Shown one piece after another: positions 9,147 through 19,558 of a DNA stretch of 64,000 nt. A program made the position numbers and the translations under genes. How positions within the stretch are numbered: position 1 is the first letter of the stretch; every line of letters starts with the position of its first letter. Where the stretch lies: the NCBI RefSeq assembly GCF_037977235.1, contig NZ_CP150276.1, positions 1,488,001 to 1,552,000 of the forward strand, in the 5' to 3' direction. This stretch comes from Paenibacillus sp. FSL K6-0276 (GTDB lineage: Bacteria > Bacillota > Bacilli > Paenibacillales > Paenibacillaceae). The notes below the pieces were generated by a model that saw only the letters and a program-made list of their open reading frames with translations, searched no databases and was not told where the DNA came from.

Positions 9147-10050
9147 TTATATGGTATTTTTAATGATGGCTTGTAACTCTTCAACGGAGAGTGCAGTATC
9201 TGGCATCAAGCAATAGTTGAAGCCATTTGCTTCCCAAGAAGCTATGGAGACAAGTCCTTTATTTCCTTTCAGTGTAATCTTTAACTCTCCTATGGCGACA
9301 GTTTTTGTGGTCTCATACTCGTTGTAATCACCGCTAATGTCAGCCGGAGTTTTGCGATACACGATAATACAGTTTATTATCCCCATTCTGATAAACAATC
9401 TGTGCCATTTTAATCTCAGTGTCATTTATGATAGAAATAACGTCCTGCTTGTAATTCTTCGGAAGCAATGAAGGAACCGCAAAATCTACGCCCATTGCCT
9501 TTCGTGCATCCTCCACAGTATTATAGCTCACATAGGGATTTGGAATCTCTGTTCCCTTTTTGTCGGCGTCTTTGCTTACTTTATCACCATTAATACTGAT
9601 GTTACCGTCCTTTACAACGACGGCATTTTCATTGCCAAGTATAATACGGAACAGTCCCACAGGCACATAAACGGAGCCACTGATTGTAACGGGAGCCGTA
9701 CCAAGGGAAGTGGGTGCAGTCATACCAAGGGAATGAGTGCTATAGGCAAAAAAACTGTCTGTTCCAATAACAAAATCAGTTTCTCTCTCTCCGTTTTCCG
9801 CATGGAATTCCTTCTTTTTTCCATCCCATTTGACAGTAAAGCCAAGGGCTTCAAAAACAGCACGAGCAGGCACCATGGTGACATTATTGATCACTTTCGG
9901 ATGCAGTTTTATCACTATTTTATTCCCAGTAATGTGATACTCCTGATGAGTGGCAGTCAGCCCGTTCTTCGGTACATTAGCGGCAAGAGCCGTCATCGGT
10001 AATGTAAGCGCAAGTGTGCAGGCCATAATGGCTGTAGAAAGTTTATTCAT
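9147..10050 (-). pseudogene. secreted copper-amine-oxidase-N-domain/DUF4367 protein, frameshifted
   Basis: The 5' frame (10050 to about 9345) encodes a signal peptide (TAIMACTLALTLPMTALAA), a copper amine oxidase N-terminal-like domain (KVINNVTMVPARAVFEALGF, GSVYVPVGLFRIILG) and the beginning of DUF4367 (VPSLLPKNYKQDVISIIND). It ends early at a stop. The remaining DUF4367 part continues in another frame (TPADISGDYNEY, LKITLKGNKGLVSIASWE) to 9147. One base inserted or lost around 9350-9365 explains this. Either it is a pseudogene or a sequencing error. It lies upstream of the sigma/DUF4367 pair on the same strand and may be part of its regulon. No recognisable function beyond cell-surface localisation. 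Confidence 0.7.
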
Positions 10051-10664
10051 AGTTAAGTTCTCCTCTCGTCTTGAACCGCTTATTTGGTTCTACACTGTGT
10101 AAACAACTGGCATAGAGGAAATGTTGCGTGAAGGATGAAAATTTAATCAAAGGAATCAGACCTCAAGTCGTTATTACCGAATTTGATAACAACCTCAGGT
10201 TGATTATCAGGGCAGTAGCCATTACCACTATGTTCATCAGAATATAGCGCATCCACAATCTGGAGAGGAATTGGACTTAAGTACGAAAATGTTGCGCAAT
10301 TTGCTTCTGAGGACGGGCAAAGACTATTAAATTCAAGGGAGTTCAAATAATAAATTGATCAGTTTCTTTTTGCAATTGCTTAAAAACTAGTCTTTTAATC
10401 GAAAAATAAAAGATAATAAGTAAATCTGAAAAGTAGAGTTTTCTCGTTGTATTGTGAATCTTAATCACATTTACATTGTCTCGGTGTACAACAGCCCCCA
10501 TCTGTCTCTGGATTAGATATATCGTAAGTAGCATTAATTAGTTGAAATTGAGATTGACATTATTTTCAAATAAACTTATAATCAACTCGAAAATCGTAAT
10601 AATTACTAATAACTTTGAGTATTTTCATGAGTATAGATATAACTAAAGTATTTGAAATACTTCA
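10051..10664. other. gene-poor interval
   Basis: AT-rich. Short minus-strand open frames at 10143-10534 have no recognisable motif and no ribosome site, so I do not call them genes. Confidence 0.5.
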
Positions 10665-10793
10665 TATGGAACACAAGATATTTCAGCTGCAACTCAAGAA
10701 CAATTTGCATCAGTAGAGGAAATATCTTCTTCTAGTTTATTGTTGTCACAAATGATTATCGTCCTGAAAGAACTTCAAAAGTTTAAGGCTTAA
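10665..10793 (+). pseudogene. C-terminal scrap of a methyl-accepting chemotaxis protein
   Basis: The frame reads YGTQDISAATQEQFASVEEI then SSSSLLLSQM and ends in LKELQKFKA before a stop. The run ISAATQEQ.ASVEEISSS is the typical C-terminal helical end of chemoreceptors. Nothing upstream encodes the rest. A terminator follows 9 bases later, so this is the 3' end of a receptor gene removed by deletion. Confidence 0.75.
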
Positions 10794-10802
10794 GTTAACA
10801 AT

Positions 10803-10828
10803 AAAGAGACCCTATACGAGGTCTTTTT
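10803..10828 (+). terminator. terminator of the lost chemoreceptor gene
   Basis: AGAGACC pairs with GGTCTTT across a short loop, followed by a T-run. Confidence 0.8.
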
Positions 10829-11037
10829 TTATTTAAAGAAGCATGGATATCTCAAAATATATTGCAAAGTATGCCGTGTTTCATTTACGGTTCTTCCTTT
10901 TTCAAGAATAAAACTTAAGGCTAGCATTCTTCAAATAATAAATATAGTTTTCACATGATTAATTACACTATTTTATTGGGTTATATAAGCGATTTCAAGA
11001 GATTATCATGAAGTCAGAGAAAAAGGAGGCAATGCAA

Positions 11038-11991
11038 ATGGAAGCGTTAACAGCAGCGAAACCACTTAAACCCCGGGTGAAATCGGGTAAGTTCTGGAGG
11101 ACCCTTCTTCAACAAAAGTATTTGTATTTGATGTCCATACCTTTTGTTGCTTGGGTATTCGTATTTAACTATATCCCGATCTGGGGCTGGACGATGGCAT
11201 TCCAACGCTATCGGCCGGGTAAGTCTTTCATGAAGCAGGAATGGGTCGGGCTTGATAACTTCAGGGAATTGTTCCATGATGAACGGTTTTACATGGCACT
11301 CAAAAACACGCTGGCTATGAGCTTTATGGGGTTATTCGCAGGATTTACAATTCCTATCCTATTTGCCCTCTTGCTTAATGAACTGCGCCGTCAAATGTTT
11401 AAACGTATTGTGCAAACCGTATCGTACCTGCCCCACTTCGTATCCTGGGTTGTCGTAGCTGGGATCATCAACAAGATGATGTCCATCGATGGCGGAATCA
11501 ACGGACTACTTATGAATCTGCATATTATTGCTGAACCTATTCAGTTTTTGGCGAAAGCAGACTGGTTTTGGGGAATTGTGACAGCTTCCGATGTCTGGAA
11601 GGAGACAGGTTGGAATTCGATCATCTACTTGGCTGCAATGACGGGAATTGATCCGGAACTGTATGAAGCGGCCAGAGTAGATGGGGCGGCCCGGATTCGA
11701 CAAATGTGGCATATTACGCTTCCGGGAATTCGGACAACAATCATCATTCTGCTGATTATGTCCATCGGAAACTTGATTAATATCGGTTTTGAAAAGCAGT
11801 TCCTGTTGAGCAACCCGATTGTTGCTGATAAGGCAGAAACCTTGGACCTTTATGCCTTGAATTACGGTTTACAGCTTGGGCGTTATTCCTTTGGTACGGC
11901 CATTAATATATTCAACTCTGTAGTTGCAGTGATCCTACTGTTTACAGCGAACACGATATTTAAAAGAACATCGAAAGAAAGCATTATGTAG
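11038..11991 (+). CDS. ABC oligosaccharide importer permease, LplB-type
   Basis: An integral membrane permease of the LplB/YtcP-YteP family, which imports pectin- or glycan-derived oligosaccharides. The product shows the family start WRTLLQQKYLYLMSIPFVAW, six hydrophobic segments and the EAA loop YEAARVDGAARIRQMWHITL that docks on the ATPase (MsmX-type, encoded elsewhere). I choose the ATG at 11038 because AAAGGAGG lies 8 bases before it; in-frame ATGs at 11008 and 11032 have no such site. It is the first gene of the permease-permease-binding protein group, 12 bases before the next gene. Confidence 0.92.
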   Translation: MEALTAAKPLKPRVKSGKFWRTLLQQKYLYLMSIPFVAWVFVFNYIPIWGWTMAFQRYRPGKSFMKQEWVGLDNFRELFHDERFYMALKNTLAMSFMGLFAGFTIPILFALLLNELRRQMFKRIVQTVSYLPHFVSWVVVAGIINKMMSIDGGINGLLMNLHIIAEPIQFLAKADWFWGIVTASDVWKETGWNSIIYLAAMTGIDPELYEAARVDGAARIRQMWHITLPGIRTTIIILLIMSIGNLINIGFEKQFLLSNPIVADKAETLDLYALNYGLQLGRYSFGTAINIFNSVVAVILLFTANTIFKRTSKESIM

Positions 11992-12003
11992 GAGGGCAGG
12001 GAT

Positions 12004-12909
12004 ATGAACAGACAAAGCAGAGCTATTAACGCTTCTTGGTCCGATAAGATATTTGACATCGTTAACTGTTCCTTTATGACTTTGGCGTTTGTCATTACGC
12101 TTTACCCCTTTCTAAACGTACTGGCCATATCATTAAATGATTCTATGGATACCGTCAAGGGAGGGATATACCTTTGGCCGAGAAAGTGGACGTGGGCAAA
12201 CTACGATGCCATCTTCTCCTTCAGGGGATTAATTACCGGATTTAAAATCTCATTGCTCAGAACTTTTGTTGGTACGTTACTAGGATTGCTGAGCTCATCC
12301 ATGCTCGCTTTCGTCCTGAGCAGGTCCGATTTTCAGGCAAGAAAGCTGGTTTCGACTTTTCTGGTCATGACAATGTATGTATCCGGCGGATTGATCCCGG
12401 GCTTTATCCTGATCCGTCATCTTGGAATGATGAATTCCTTTTGGGTTTATGTACTGCCCGGTATGGTAAGCGCTTGGAATGTATTTATCATCCGATCTTT
12501 TATAGACGGACTGCCCAGTGCACTTCAGGAATCTGCCAAGCTGGACGGTGCCAATGACTTTACGATCTACTGGAGAGTGATCCTCCCTCTTTGTAAGCCT
12601 GTGTTGGCTACTGTTGCTCTCTTTTTGGCAGTAGGTCAATGGAATTCCTGGTTTGATACGTTTCTTTATAATAGCACGGCGCGCCATCTAACTACTCTGC
12701 AATACGAATTGATGAAGGTGCTGCAAAGCACGCAGATCGGTTCCAATGATATTCATGATCCGAACATGTCACAACTAATGAATAGGATTTCACCGGAATC
12801 TGTCAAAATGGCCATCACCATCGTTGTAACTGTACCCATTCTGATCGTCTACCCCTTCCTGCAAAGGTACTTTGTGAAGGGGATGACCTTAGGTGCAGTG
12901 AAGAGCTAG
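12004..12909 (+). CDS. ABC oligosaccharide importer permease, LplC/YtcP-type
   Basis: The second permease subunit (301 residues) with six predicted membrane helices. The family marker FLNVLAISLNDS follows the first helix and the EAA motif ESAKLDGANDFTIYWRVILP lies near residue 180. It ends with the usual FVKGMTLGAVK. Ribosome site GGAGGGCAGGGAT precedes the ATG. It would form a heterodimer with the preceding permease and use a shared multitask ATPase, since no ATPase gene is present in the cluster. Confidence 0.92.
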   Translation: MNRQSRAINASWSDKIFDIVNCSFMTLAFVITLYPFLNVLAISLNDSMDTVKGGIYLWPRKWTWANYDAIFSFRGLITGFKISLLRTFVGTLLGLLSSSMLAFVLSRSDFQARKLVSTFLVMTMYVSGGLIPGFILIRHLGMMNSFWVYVLPGMVSAWNVFIIRSFIDGLPSALQESAKLDGANDFTIYWRVILPLCKPVLATVALFLAVGQWNSWFDTFLYNSTARHLTTLQYELMKVLQSTQIGSNDIHDPNMSQLMNRISPESVKMAITIVVTVPILIVYPFLQRYFVKGMTLGAVKS

Positions 12910-12973
12910 TTTCGGTATCAACAGGGTTACCTGTTATACATATATACAATATCATTCAGGGGAGGCAGTACAG

Positions 12974-14707
12974 ATGAAGGGGAAAACAGGTAAAATGATA
13001 TTAACGCTAATACTGGTCCTATCTTTGACAATCACAATGATCGGTTGCAGCGGCAATAACAATGAAGAAGCCAATAATTCAAACGTCAATTCCAGCAAAG
13101 GAGCGGACAAAGGAAGCAATGACAAGCAAGCTTCAGAAAAGCTTGCACCGATCACCTTCTCTTTTTTTGCAGAAGACCCAAATCCGAACTGGGTAGACAT
13201 GCGGGATGATATCGGGAAAGTCATCACAGAAAAAACAGGTGTAACATTAGATGCAGAATTTGCTGTAGGTGATCCTTCCCAAAAAGTATCGCTTATCGCA
13301 GTCAGTGGCGAGTATCCTGATTTGATCAGTGCAAAAAACGATATTAACAAGATGGTTGATGCAGATGCACTCCTTGACCTGACCGATCTGATAGAGAAGC
13401 ATGCCCCTAATATCAAAAAGCTATACGGGAAATATATGAAGCGCCTGCGTTACAGTGAAACAGACAATAGTATCTATGCACTTCCAACTTATGCAGGCGT
13501 GGATGGTATCGGGTTTAGCGCAACTGGCGGTTTCGAGCTTCAGCATCGTGTCGTGAAAGAGCTTGGATACCCGAAGATCAGAACGGTTAAGGATTTCGAG
13601 AACGCTATCAAAACCTATCTCGACAAGCATCCGACCAATGAAAAAGGCGAGAAAAACATCGGTCTATCCCTGCTCGCTGAAGACTGGAGAATTTTGATCT
13701 CTGTTACAAATCCTGCATTCTTTACTACCGGTGCCCCGGACGACGGAGAATATTATATCAACCCTGAGACCTATGAGGCAATGTATCACTTCAGACGTCC
13801 TGAAGAGAAAGAATACTTTAGATGGTTGAATCATATGAACGATATCGGTCTGCTGGATCGAGAATCCTTCATACAAAAATTTGACCAATATAAAGCGAAA
13901 ATCGCATCAGGCAGCGTATTGGGCTTGATCGACCAAGACTGGGAGTATGGTGACGGTGAGAGAAGCTTGAAGGCAGAGGGGAAATTCGATCATGCCTACG
14001 GTCATTATCCGGTTACCCTGAATGAACAATTCAAAGATCATTCTTTCCAGTCAACTGGCTTCATGGCAGGTTACGGTATTTCGATCTCTAAAACTTGCAA
14101 AGATCCGGTTCGTGCCATTAAATTCCTTGATTATCTCGCCTCCGAGGAAGGCCAAGTTCTTACCTACTGGGGTGTTGAGGGTATGCATTACGTTGTAGAA
14201 AACGGCGTGCGAAAAATTCCTCAAGAAATCAATGATCAAAAAATCAACGATTCCATTAATTTCTCCAAAAAAACAGGTATAGGCTTTTATAATAACATAG
14301 GTCCGCACTATGGCGACGGCGTAAAGGATTCCACAGGCAACTATATTACTACTAACTTCCCGGAACAAATTGAAGCTTCCTATAATGATGTGGAGAAGGA
14401 AGTGTTAACAGGCTACGGCATCAAAAATTGGAAGGAATTATTCCCGGGTGAATCTGAATTCCCGGTTAAGCCTTGGGGTGTAGCATGGAACATTTCTGCT
14501 CCAGCTGACTCCAAAGTCAGTGTGCTAGCTGAGAAAATGAAGGATATTACCTGGAAACGTATACCTGAAGCGATTCTTGCGAAACCTGAAAAATTCGACG
14601 CCATCTGGGATGTTTATATGAAAGATGTCGAGAAGGCAGGCGTGAAAGAGATGGAGAAGGAATATACGAAGCTGGTTCAAGCACGCGTGAAACTTTGGAA
14701 TGAATAA
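12974..14707 (+). CDS. extracellular solute-binding lipoprotein, LplA-type
   Basis: A 577-residue lipoprotein. The signal peptide ends in the lipobox TMIGC, followed by a Ser/Asn/Lys-rich linker and then a type-1 solute-binding fold (ITFSFFAEDPNPNWVDMRDD, GEYPDLISAKNDINKM). Length matches LplA proteins (500-580 residues). It captures oligosaccharides for the two permeases upstream. Ribosome site GGGGAGGC lies 9 bases before the ATG. A hairpin follows the gene and separates it from the histidine kinase. The sugar is not identifiable. Confidence 0.92.
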   Translation: MKGKTGKMILTLILVLSLTITMIGCSGNNNEEANNSNVNSSKGADKGSNDKQASEKLAPITFSFFAEDPNPNWVDMRDDIGKVITEKTGVTLDAEFAVGDPSQKVSLIAVSGEYPDLISAKNDINKMVDADALLDLTDLIEKHAPNIKKLYGKYMKRLRYSETDNSIYALPTYAGVDGIGFSATGGFELQHRVVKELGYPKIRTVKDFENAIKTYLDKHPTNEKGEKNIGLSLLAEDWRILISVTNPAFFTTGAPDDGEYYINPETYEAMYHFRRPEEKEYFRWLNHMNDIGLLDRESFIQKFDQYKAKIASGSVLGLIDQDWEYGDGERSLKAEGKFDHAYGHYPVTLNEQFKDHSFQSTGFMAGYGISISKTCKDPVRAIKFLDYLASEEGQVLTYWGVEGMHYVVENGVRKIPQEINDQKINDSINFSKKTGIGFYNNIGPHYGDGVKDSTGNYITTNFPEQIEASYNDVEKEVLTGYGIKNWKELFPGESEFPVKPWGVAWNISAPADSKVSVLAEKMKDITWKRIPEAILAKPEKFDAIWDVYMKDVEKAGVKEMEKEYTKLVQARVKLWNE

Positions 14708-14721
14708 TTAAACATTAAAAT

Positions 14722-14742
14722 TAGCCTGTATAAAATACAGGC
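14722..14742 (+). terminator. hairpin between binding protein and kinase genes
   Basis: AGCCTGTA/TACAGGCT with a TAAAA loop. Only a weak T-stretch follows, so readthrough into the kinase is possible. Confidence 0.6.
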
Positions 14743-14833
14743 TCTTAAATTTAGACAGACAGAAATGATTCGCGATAAACGATAGCTGTAAAAGTTACTA
14801 ATAATGCTTTTAATAGGAGTAATGTATGCCATA

Positions 14834-16606
14834 ATGAACCTCTTAAATAACATGAGGATACGGAACAAATTGATATTATCCTTCATCATTGCTGTATTTG
14901 TTCCGGTCATAATAGTTGGTTTTTTTTTAACGTTAGAACTGCGGAAAATGGCATTGAATAACGCCTTAGATCAGAGTGTAAAGAATGTGGAACGGTTGAA
15001 GAAACGGACGGAGGATTTATTGTATTCTCCTTCCGATGTATCTTACCGTCTGTTATTTGACCGTCAGCTGAGTAGGGTTGTCACCGCTCAATATACATCC
15101 GTATATGATGTAGTCAAAACGTATAACGACTATAAAAAATTTCAAGAATACGTGGATTTATACAAAGAAATTGAATATTTTCGTTTCTTTATCAAGAATC
15201 CTACTATGTTAAACAACTGGATTTTCAACCAGCCAACACCGGAAGTAATGCAGATGCCATGGTATGTAGATGCGATGAACGCCAGGGGACTAATTACGTG
15301 GAGTTTCATTGAGGATGTTAACACGCACAAGAAACAGTTGTGTCTGATCCGACGAATAGATTTTTTGGAAACTCATAAAACCGGAGTGTTGGTAATCGCT
15401 ATCAGTACAAATGAGTTGGAATCCATCGTAAGCCAGGAGCCATTCGAAACCATGATTGTGGACAGCTATAACAATATCGTGGCAGCAAATCATGAAAACC
15501 TAACTGGAAGGTCCTTGGAGGACATTCATTTGGATACAGAATTATTGGATCACGGCAAAGGAACCTACGATGCTCTTGTGGATGGTAAGAAATCAAAGAT
15601 TGTTATTGAAGAGCTGATGCCAAGATCAAGTCTAAATGGAGTGCGTATTATTTCCATTTATTCCGTTGAATCCATTGTTAAAGATGCCAATCGGATCAAA
15701 ATGTTGGCTCTGTCCGTGATCATCGCCAGCTTGTTTGTGGCAGTTTTGCTGGTTTACTTTTTCTCCATGTTAATATCATCACGTCTATTGCGCCTAAGCA
15801 AGCATATCAACAAGGTAGCTTTGGGAAATTTAACGATAACAATGCAGATTGAAGGTAAGGACGAGATTGCCCAACTTTCCCGTCAATTCAATTCGATGGT
15901 GGGCAGTATCCGCGCGTTGATGTCGGAGATTCAAGAATCTAACCAGCAAAAAAGCTTGCTGCAGCAAAAGCAAAATGAAATCAAGCTGAAAATGCTGGCA
16001 AGCCAAATCAATCCGCACTTTCTGTTTAATGCCCTTGAATCGATCCGGATGAGAGCGCATTTGAAGGGAGAAGCTGAAATATCCAATACCGTACAGATGC
16101 TTGGGAAAATGATGCGGAAGAACCTGGAGGTCGGCAGCAGGAGCATCCCGCTGAAAAGTGAGATTGAAATGATTCATTGTTATTTGGAAATCCAAAAATT
16201 TAGGTTTGGAGACAGATTAACCTACAAGATGGATGTGGAACCTGCTGCCCTAAACGTGCCGGTTCCACCGCTGATCATACAACCCTTGGTCGAAAATGCA
16301 GTCATCCACGGTTTGGAAAACAAGATGGAAGTGGGTTGTATTTTCATAAGCGTGACACGCCTTCAAGATGAACTTCAGATCGAGGTTATTGACAACGGAA
16401 TAGGCATATATCAAGAAAAGCTCGAAGTATTGCAAAGCTCCCTGGAAGATGTAGAGGACGAAAAAAATAGGATTGGTTTACGAAATGTACATCAGCGTCT
16501 TGTGTTGACTTACGGCAATACATATGGGCTTCACATCGATAGCAAAAGCAATCAAGAAACGAAGGTGAGTTTTCGAATTCCGCTGGGAGGAGATAAGCAT
16601 GTATAA
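14834..16606 (+). CDS. YesM-type sensor histidine kinase
   Basis: A membrane sensor kinase of the LytS/YesM class. Counting from 14834: membrane helix at about residues 10-32 (LILSFIIAVFVPVIIVGFFL), a large extracellular sensor to about 290, a second membrane helix (VIIASLFVAVLLVYFFSML), a HAMP domain and the His_kinase domain with INPHFLFNALESIR (phosphorylated His about 395). An HATPase domain follows with VENAVIHGLE and DNGIGI. The start is uncertain: a GGAG at 14816 is close to an ATG at 14822 and distant from the one at 14834, and the frame opens at 14804. Its 3' end overlaps the response regulator by 8 bases. It probably senses the sugar carried by the adjacent importer. Confidence 0.92.
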   Translation: MNLLNNMRIRNKLILSFIIAVFVPVIIVGFFLTLELRKMALNNALDQSVKNVERLKKRTEDLLYSPSDVSYRLLFDRQLSRVVTAQYTSVYDVVKTYNDYKKFQEYVDLYKEIEYFRFFIKNPTMLNNWIFNQPTPEVMQMPWYVDAMNARGLITWSFIEDVNTHKKQLCLIRRIDFLETHKTGVLVIAISTNELESIVSQEPFETMIVDSYNNIVAANHENLTGRSLEDIHLDTELLDHGKGTYDALVDGKKSKIVIEELMPRSSLNGVRIISIYSVESIVKDANRIKMLALSVIIASLFVAVLLVYFFSMLISSRLLRLSKHINKVALGNLTITMQIEGKDEIAQLSRQFNSMVGSIRALMSEIQESNQQKSLLQQKQNEIKLKMLASQINPHFLFNALESIRMRAHLKGEAEISNTVQMLGKMMRKNLEVGSRSIPLKSEIEMIHCYLEIQKFRFGDRLTYKMDVEPAALNVPVPPLIIQPLVENAVIHGLENKMEVGCIFISVTRLQDELQIEVIDNGIGIYQEKLEVLQSSLEDVEDEKNRIGLRNVHQRLVLTYGNTYGLHIDSKSNQETKVSFRIPLGGDKHV

Positions 16607-18116
16607 GGTTCTGATCGTAGATGACGAGCAGTACATCCGGGAAGGATTGAAAACACTAATTCCCTGGGAAAACGCTGGTTTCCTTGTCTGTGATGCGGCT
16701 TCCAACGGAATAGACGCCATAGAGAAACACAAAACAGTGCTGCCGCATCTCATGATCATTGACATCCGTATGCCAGGCATGAATGGATTGGAACTGATCG
16801 AGAGGATCCGAAAGGAGGATCCAAATGTTCATTTTCTTATTTTAAGTGGATATGCGGATTTCGATAATGCTAAAAGGGCCATGACCTATACAGTGGACAG
16901 TTATATTTTGAAACCTGTGGATCAGGAAGAATTATTGGATTACCTGCATCGTTTAAGGAGCGTCCTTGATGAGGAGCAAGAAAATAAACGGGAGAAGATG
17001 AAAATAGGTTTGATTCAAGCTTTGCACTCGGGTACAGTCACCCCGGAACTGGTTGAGCATGCCATCCGGCATGACCTGATGTTGAAAACCTGTCAGGTGT
17101 TGGTGATTGAGTTGTCCAGCGAGAAAAAAACAGCCGAAAAAGCGCTATACCGAATGGAAGAGTTGCTCAAGGAACACTTTGAGGCTTCTGGACGTGGAGA
17201 AGTGGTTCCCATGGGTTCCTACACGGGGATTCTTCTAAATGAGGATATAATCCGCGAAGAGGATCGAAAAGCCCTATATTCGGAGCTTATTCAATTGCTC
17301 GGTTCAGAGCTTGATTTCTGTGCCGCCATCGGAAATCCAGTACATTCATTGACTGATGTAGTACATTCTTATCAAAAGTGCATAGACCTTTTGGCCTTCC
17401 GCTTTTTTATGCCAGGTGAAGACTTGCTGCATATCGCTCCCGATTTTCCATCATCGGAGCAGGAGGTACCGCTTGATTTAGAAGAGTTTTCTCAAACATT
17501 ATTGATCGCTCTAGATGTCGGAGATATGGAAGCCGCACAGAAATGTATCATTTCCATGGGAGATGGGATGGTTCAGGCCGGGTACAGGGAGCAAGATATG
17601 AAGCTCGGATATGCGCAGATCATTTCAACGGCCATAAACAAGTTGTTACTATCTCTACCAACGAAGCACGATGTCATACAGGATGCTCGTGGTAGAATCG
17701 TTCAGTTGTATCAGCAACAAAGTAGATTTGATCTGAACAGGTTTGCGACGCGGTTGTTATCTGATTTAAATAGACAGATTAAATCAAGTAATGGAGATAC
17801 CTCATTGAAGCAGTTGATCGAGTTTATTCAGCGGAATTACCACAAGAATCTCAAACTGGAGAGCCTAGCGGATTCCTTTAATTACAACAATGCATATTTA
17901 GGTAAAATTTTCAAGAATTATACGGGAGAGCCCTTTAGGACTTATTTAGATAAAGTACGTATGGATCGCGCCAAATCCTTGTTGGAGCAAGGATATAAAG
18001 TATATAAAGTAGCAGAGTTGGTTGGTTTTCCTAACGTTGATTACTTTCATTTTAAGTTTAGAAAATATGTCGGTTGTTCCCCCTCCGATTACAGGAAAGC
18101 CCATTCTTTACAGTAG
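16599..18116 (+). CDS. YesN-type AraC-family response regulator
   Basis: A 505-residue regulator partnered with the overlapping kinase gene. The N-terminal receiver has the acidic pair VDDEQ, the phosphorylated Asp55 in IDIRMPG and the KPVD lysine. A long linker follows. The C-terminal AraC domain has two helix-turn-helices (NLKLESLADSFNYNNAYLGK; VYKVAELVGFPNVDYFHFKF). It most likely activates the upstream importer genes. The gene order (transporter first, regulators last) differs from the common kinase-regulator-transporter order of such clusters. Confidence 0.92.
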   Translation: MYKVLIVDDEQYIREGLKTLIPWENAGFLVCDAASNGIDAIEKHKTVLPHLMIIDIRMPGMNGLELIERIRKEDPNVHFLILSGYADFDNAKRAMTYTVDSYILKPVDQEELLDYLHRLRSVLDEEQENKREKMKIGLIQALHSGTVTPELVEHAIRHDLMLKTCQVLVIELSSEKKTAEKALYRMEELLKEHFEASGRGEVVPMGSYTGILLNEDIIREEDRKALYSELIQLLGSELDFCAAIGNPVHSLTDVVHSYQKCIDLLAFRFFMPGEDLLHIAPDFPSSEQEVPLDLEEFSQTLLIALDVGDMEAAQKCIISMGDGMVQAGYREQDMKLGYAQIISTAINKLLLSLPTKHDVIQDARGRIVQLYQQQSRFDLNRFATRLLSDLNRQIKSSNGDTSLKQLIEFIQRNYHKNLKLESLADSFNYNNAYLGKIFKNYTGEPFRTYLDKVRMDRAKSLLEQGYKVYKVAELVGFPNVDYFHFKFRKYVGCSPSDYRKAHSLQ

Positions 18117-18140
18117 GCTTAAGGTAAAAGGAACTGAAGG

Positions 18141-18170
18141 CTCGGTCTTTTGACCGGGTCGATTGTTTTG
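18141..18170 (+). terminator. terminator after the YesN-type gene
   Basis: CGGTC TTTT GACCG stem followed by a T-rich stretch. Confidence 0.6.
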
Positions 18171-18180
18171 TAGTGTGCCT

Positions 18181-19558
18181 AGCGTGGAATTCAGCATTAT
18201 CATTCAAGTCCTAAATGGGTCCGGCCAGTGCTTACCCTAGCCAAGCGCGGGGGTGTCCAGTGTGAGGAGGAATGAGCCTATAAATTTTATATGAAATTTA
18301 GTAGTAGAATGTTGGGTATTAAAAAGTATTTGTATATTTTATAATCAAATTGAAATGTAAGCGGTTTCCGGTTATGGAGAAACCTGCTTGAGAACGCATC
18401 TTGTGAATCTCAAGTCTAAATAACTATTATACTCGATTGATAATACCTCTTAGATCTGACCCTTTCCACCTCTATATGCCTATCAACTAAACTATACCGA
18501 TTTGACACGCTACTTTTTGGTAGCCATGTGCTTTTCTTACGCAGTAGCCAGCCTATTTATTTGCAGATAAACCGTTTGCCATTATAATGAAAATCCACCA
18601 GAGTACACCTACTTCATATTCCTTCAACGTTCTAGCCAACATTACCATAGGCTCTTAGTTTGGATCTTCTTTCTCCTACCTATCCATCCCTCAAGTAATT
18701 TATTTTATCTTTTTACATCATTAAATCTCTATGGATTTTTATTATGTCAGGCATCCATAAAGATGCCAATTATCTGATTATCTTTACTACTTAATGCGTA
18801 ATTCGCTAAATGACAATGAGACACCAAGAGATACCATATAGATTAGCAAGTGATCATTTGATAAAGGGGGTATTAATGGGGAATTGGAAGACTGGAAGTA
18901 AGTAAATAAGTAAGTATGGAAGGTCATACAGTGGTCGTAATGACTGTTAACAGTTGAAAGGAGAGCAAGTACGGCATTCAGGTAAAGACGGAATTGCCCC
19001 TCGAAGGAGAGTAGGGGGTGGTAGCTTTTGCCATCCAAACATATGGAAATGGTCGCTTTAGCAGCTTGTGCCTGGTTACCATACACGGTTTCGACCGTCG
19101 GTTCAAATCAAGAATAAACGACTCCTGTGGACAAGGCCGGATGAGATTCTGATTGATCTGACGCCAGCTCCTTACGAATGGTCAGACTCTGCTTGCCTAG
19201 ACGCTTCAATTCTTGTACAGCAGAGAATGGTGCGGACAACGGCCATCTGAGCGTCCACTGACCATCAGGTATATGAAGGTTTCGGGCACTAATTTTCTCT
19301 AAGTATTCAAGAAATACTTTGCTTCCCTCCAGCGTTCGTACATCATTAGGATACTTTACCTAAAAGGTGTTTCTCACTTGGGTGATGTTTATGGATAAAC
19401 ACTAATCTACCAAAGATTTGGAGTCCTTATTCATTTTTAGATCAGGTTATTCTCGAAATTCAGGTTCAATGAATGAAGTACTGCGACTATCAAATCGGGC
19501 GTCCAAGCAGAGTAAGCCACGAAAATGTGCAACAAACAATTTAAGGAGGTAGTTATAC
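18181..19558. other. 1.4-kb interval without a recognisable gene
   Basis: Both strands carry only short frames (minus 18787-19086, plus 19068-19250) without known motifs or ribosome sites. TGTAAGCGGTTTCC at 18356-18369 resembles a cre box but lacks full symmetry. The last 20 bases hold the ribosome site AAGGAGG of the cellulase gene. This probably includes decayed coding sequence. Confidence 0.5.

Noticed and set aside
10143..10534. Small minus-strand open frames
   Set aside because: No ribosome site, motifs or neighbours that would support translation.
18356..18369. cre site
   Set aside because: TGTAAGCGGTTTCC lacks the symmetrical right half and no gene start is near.
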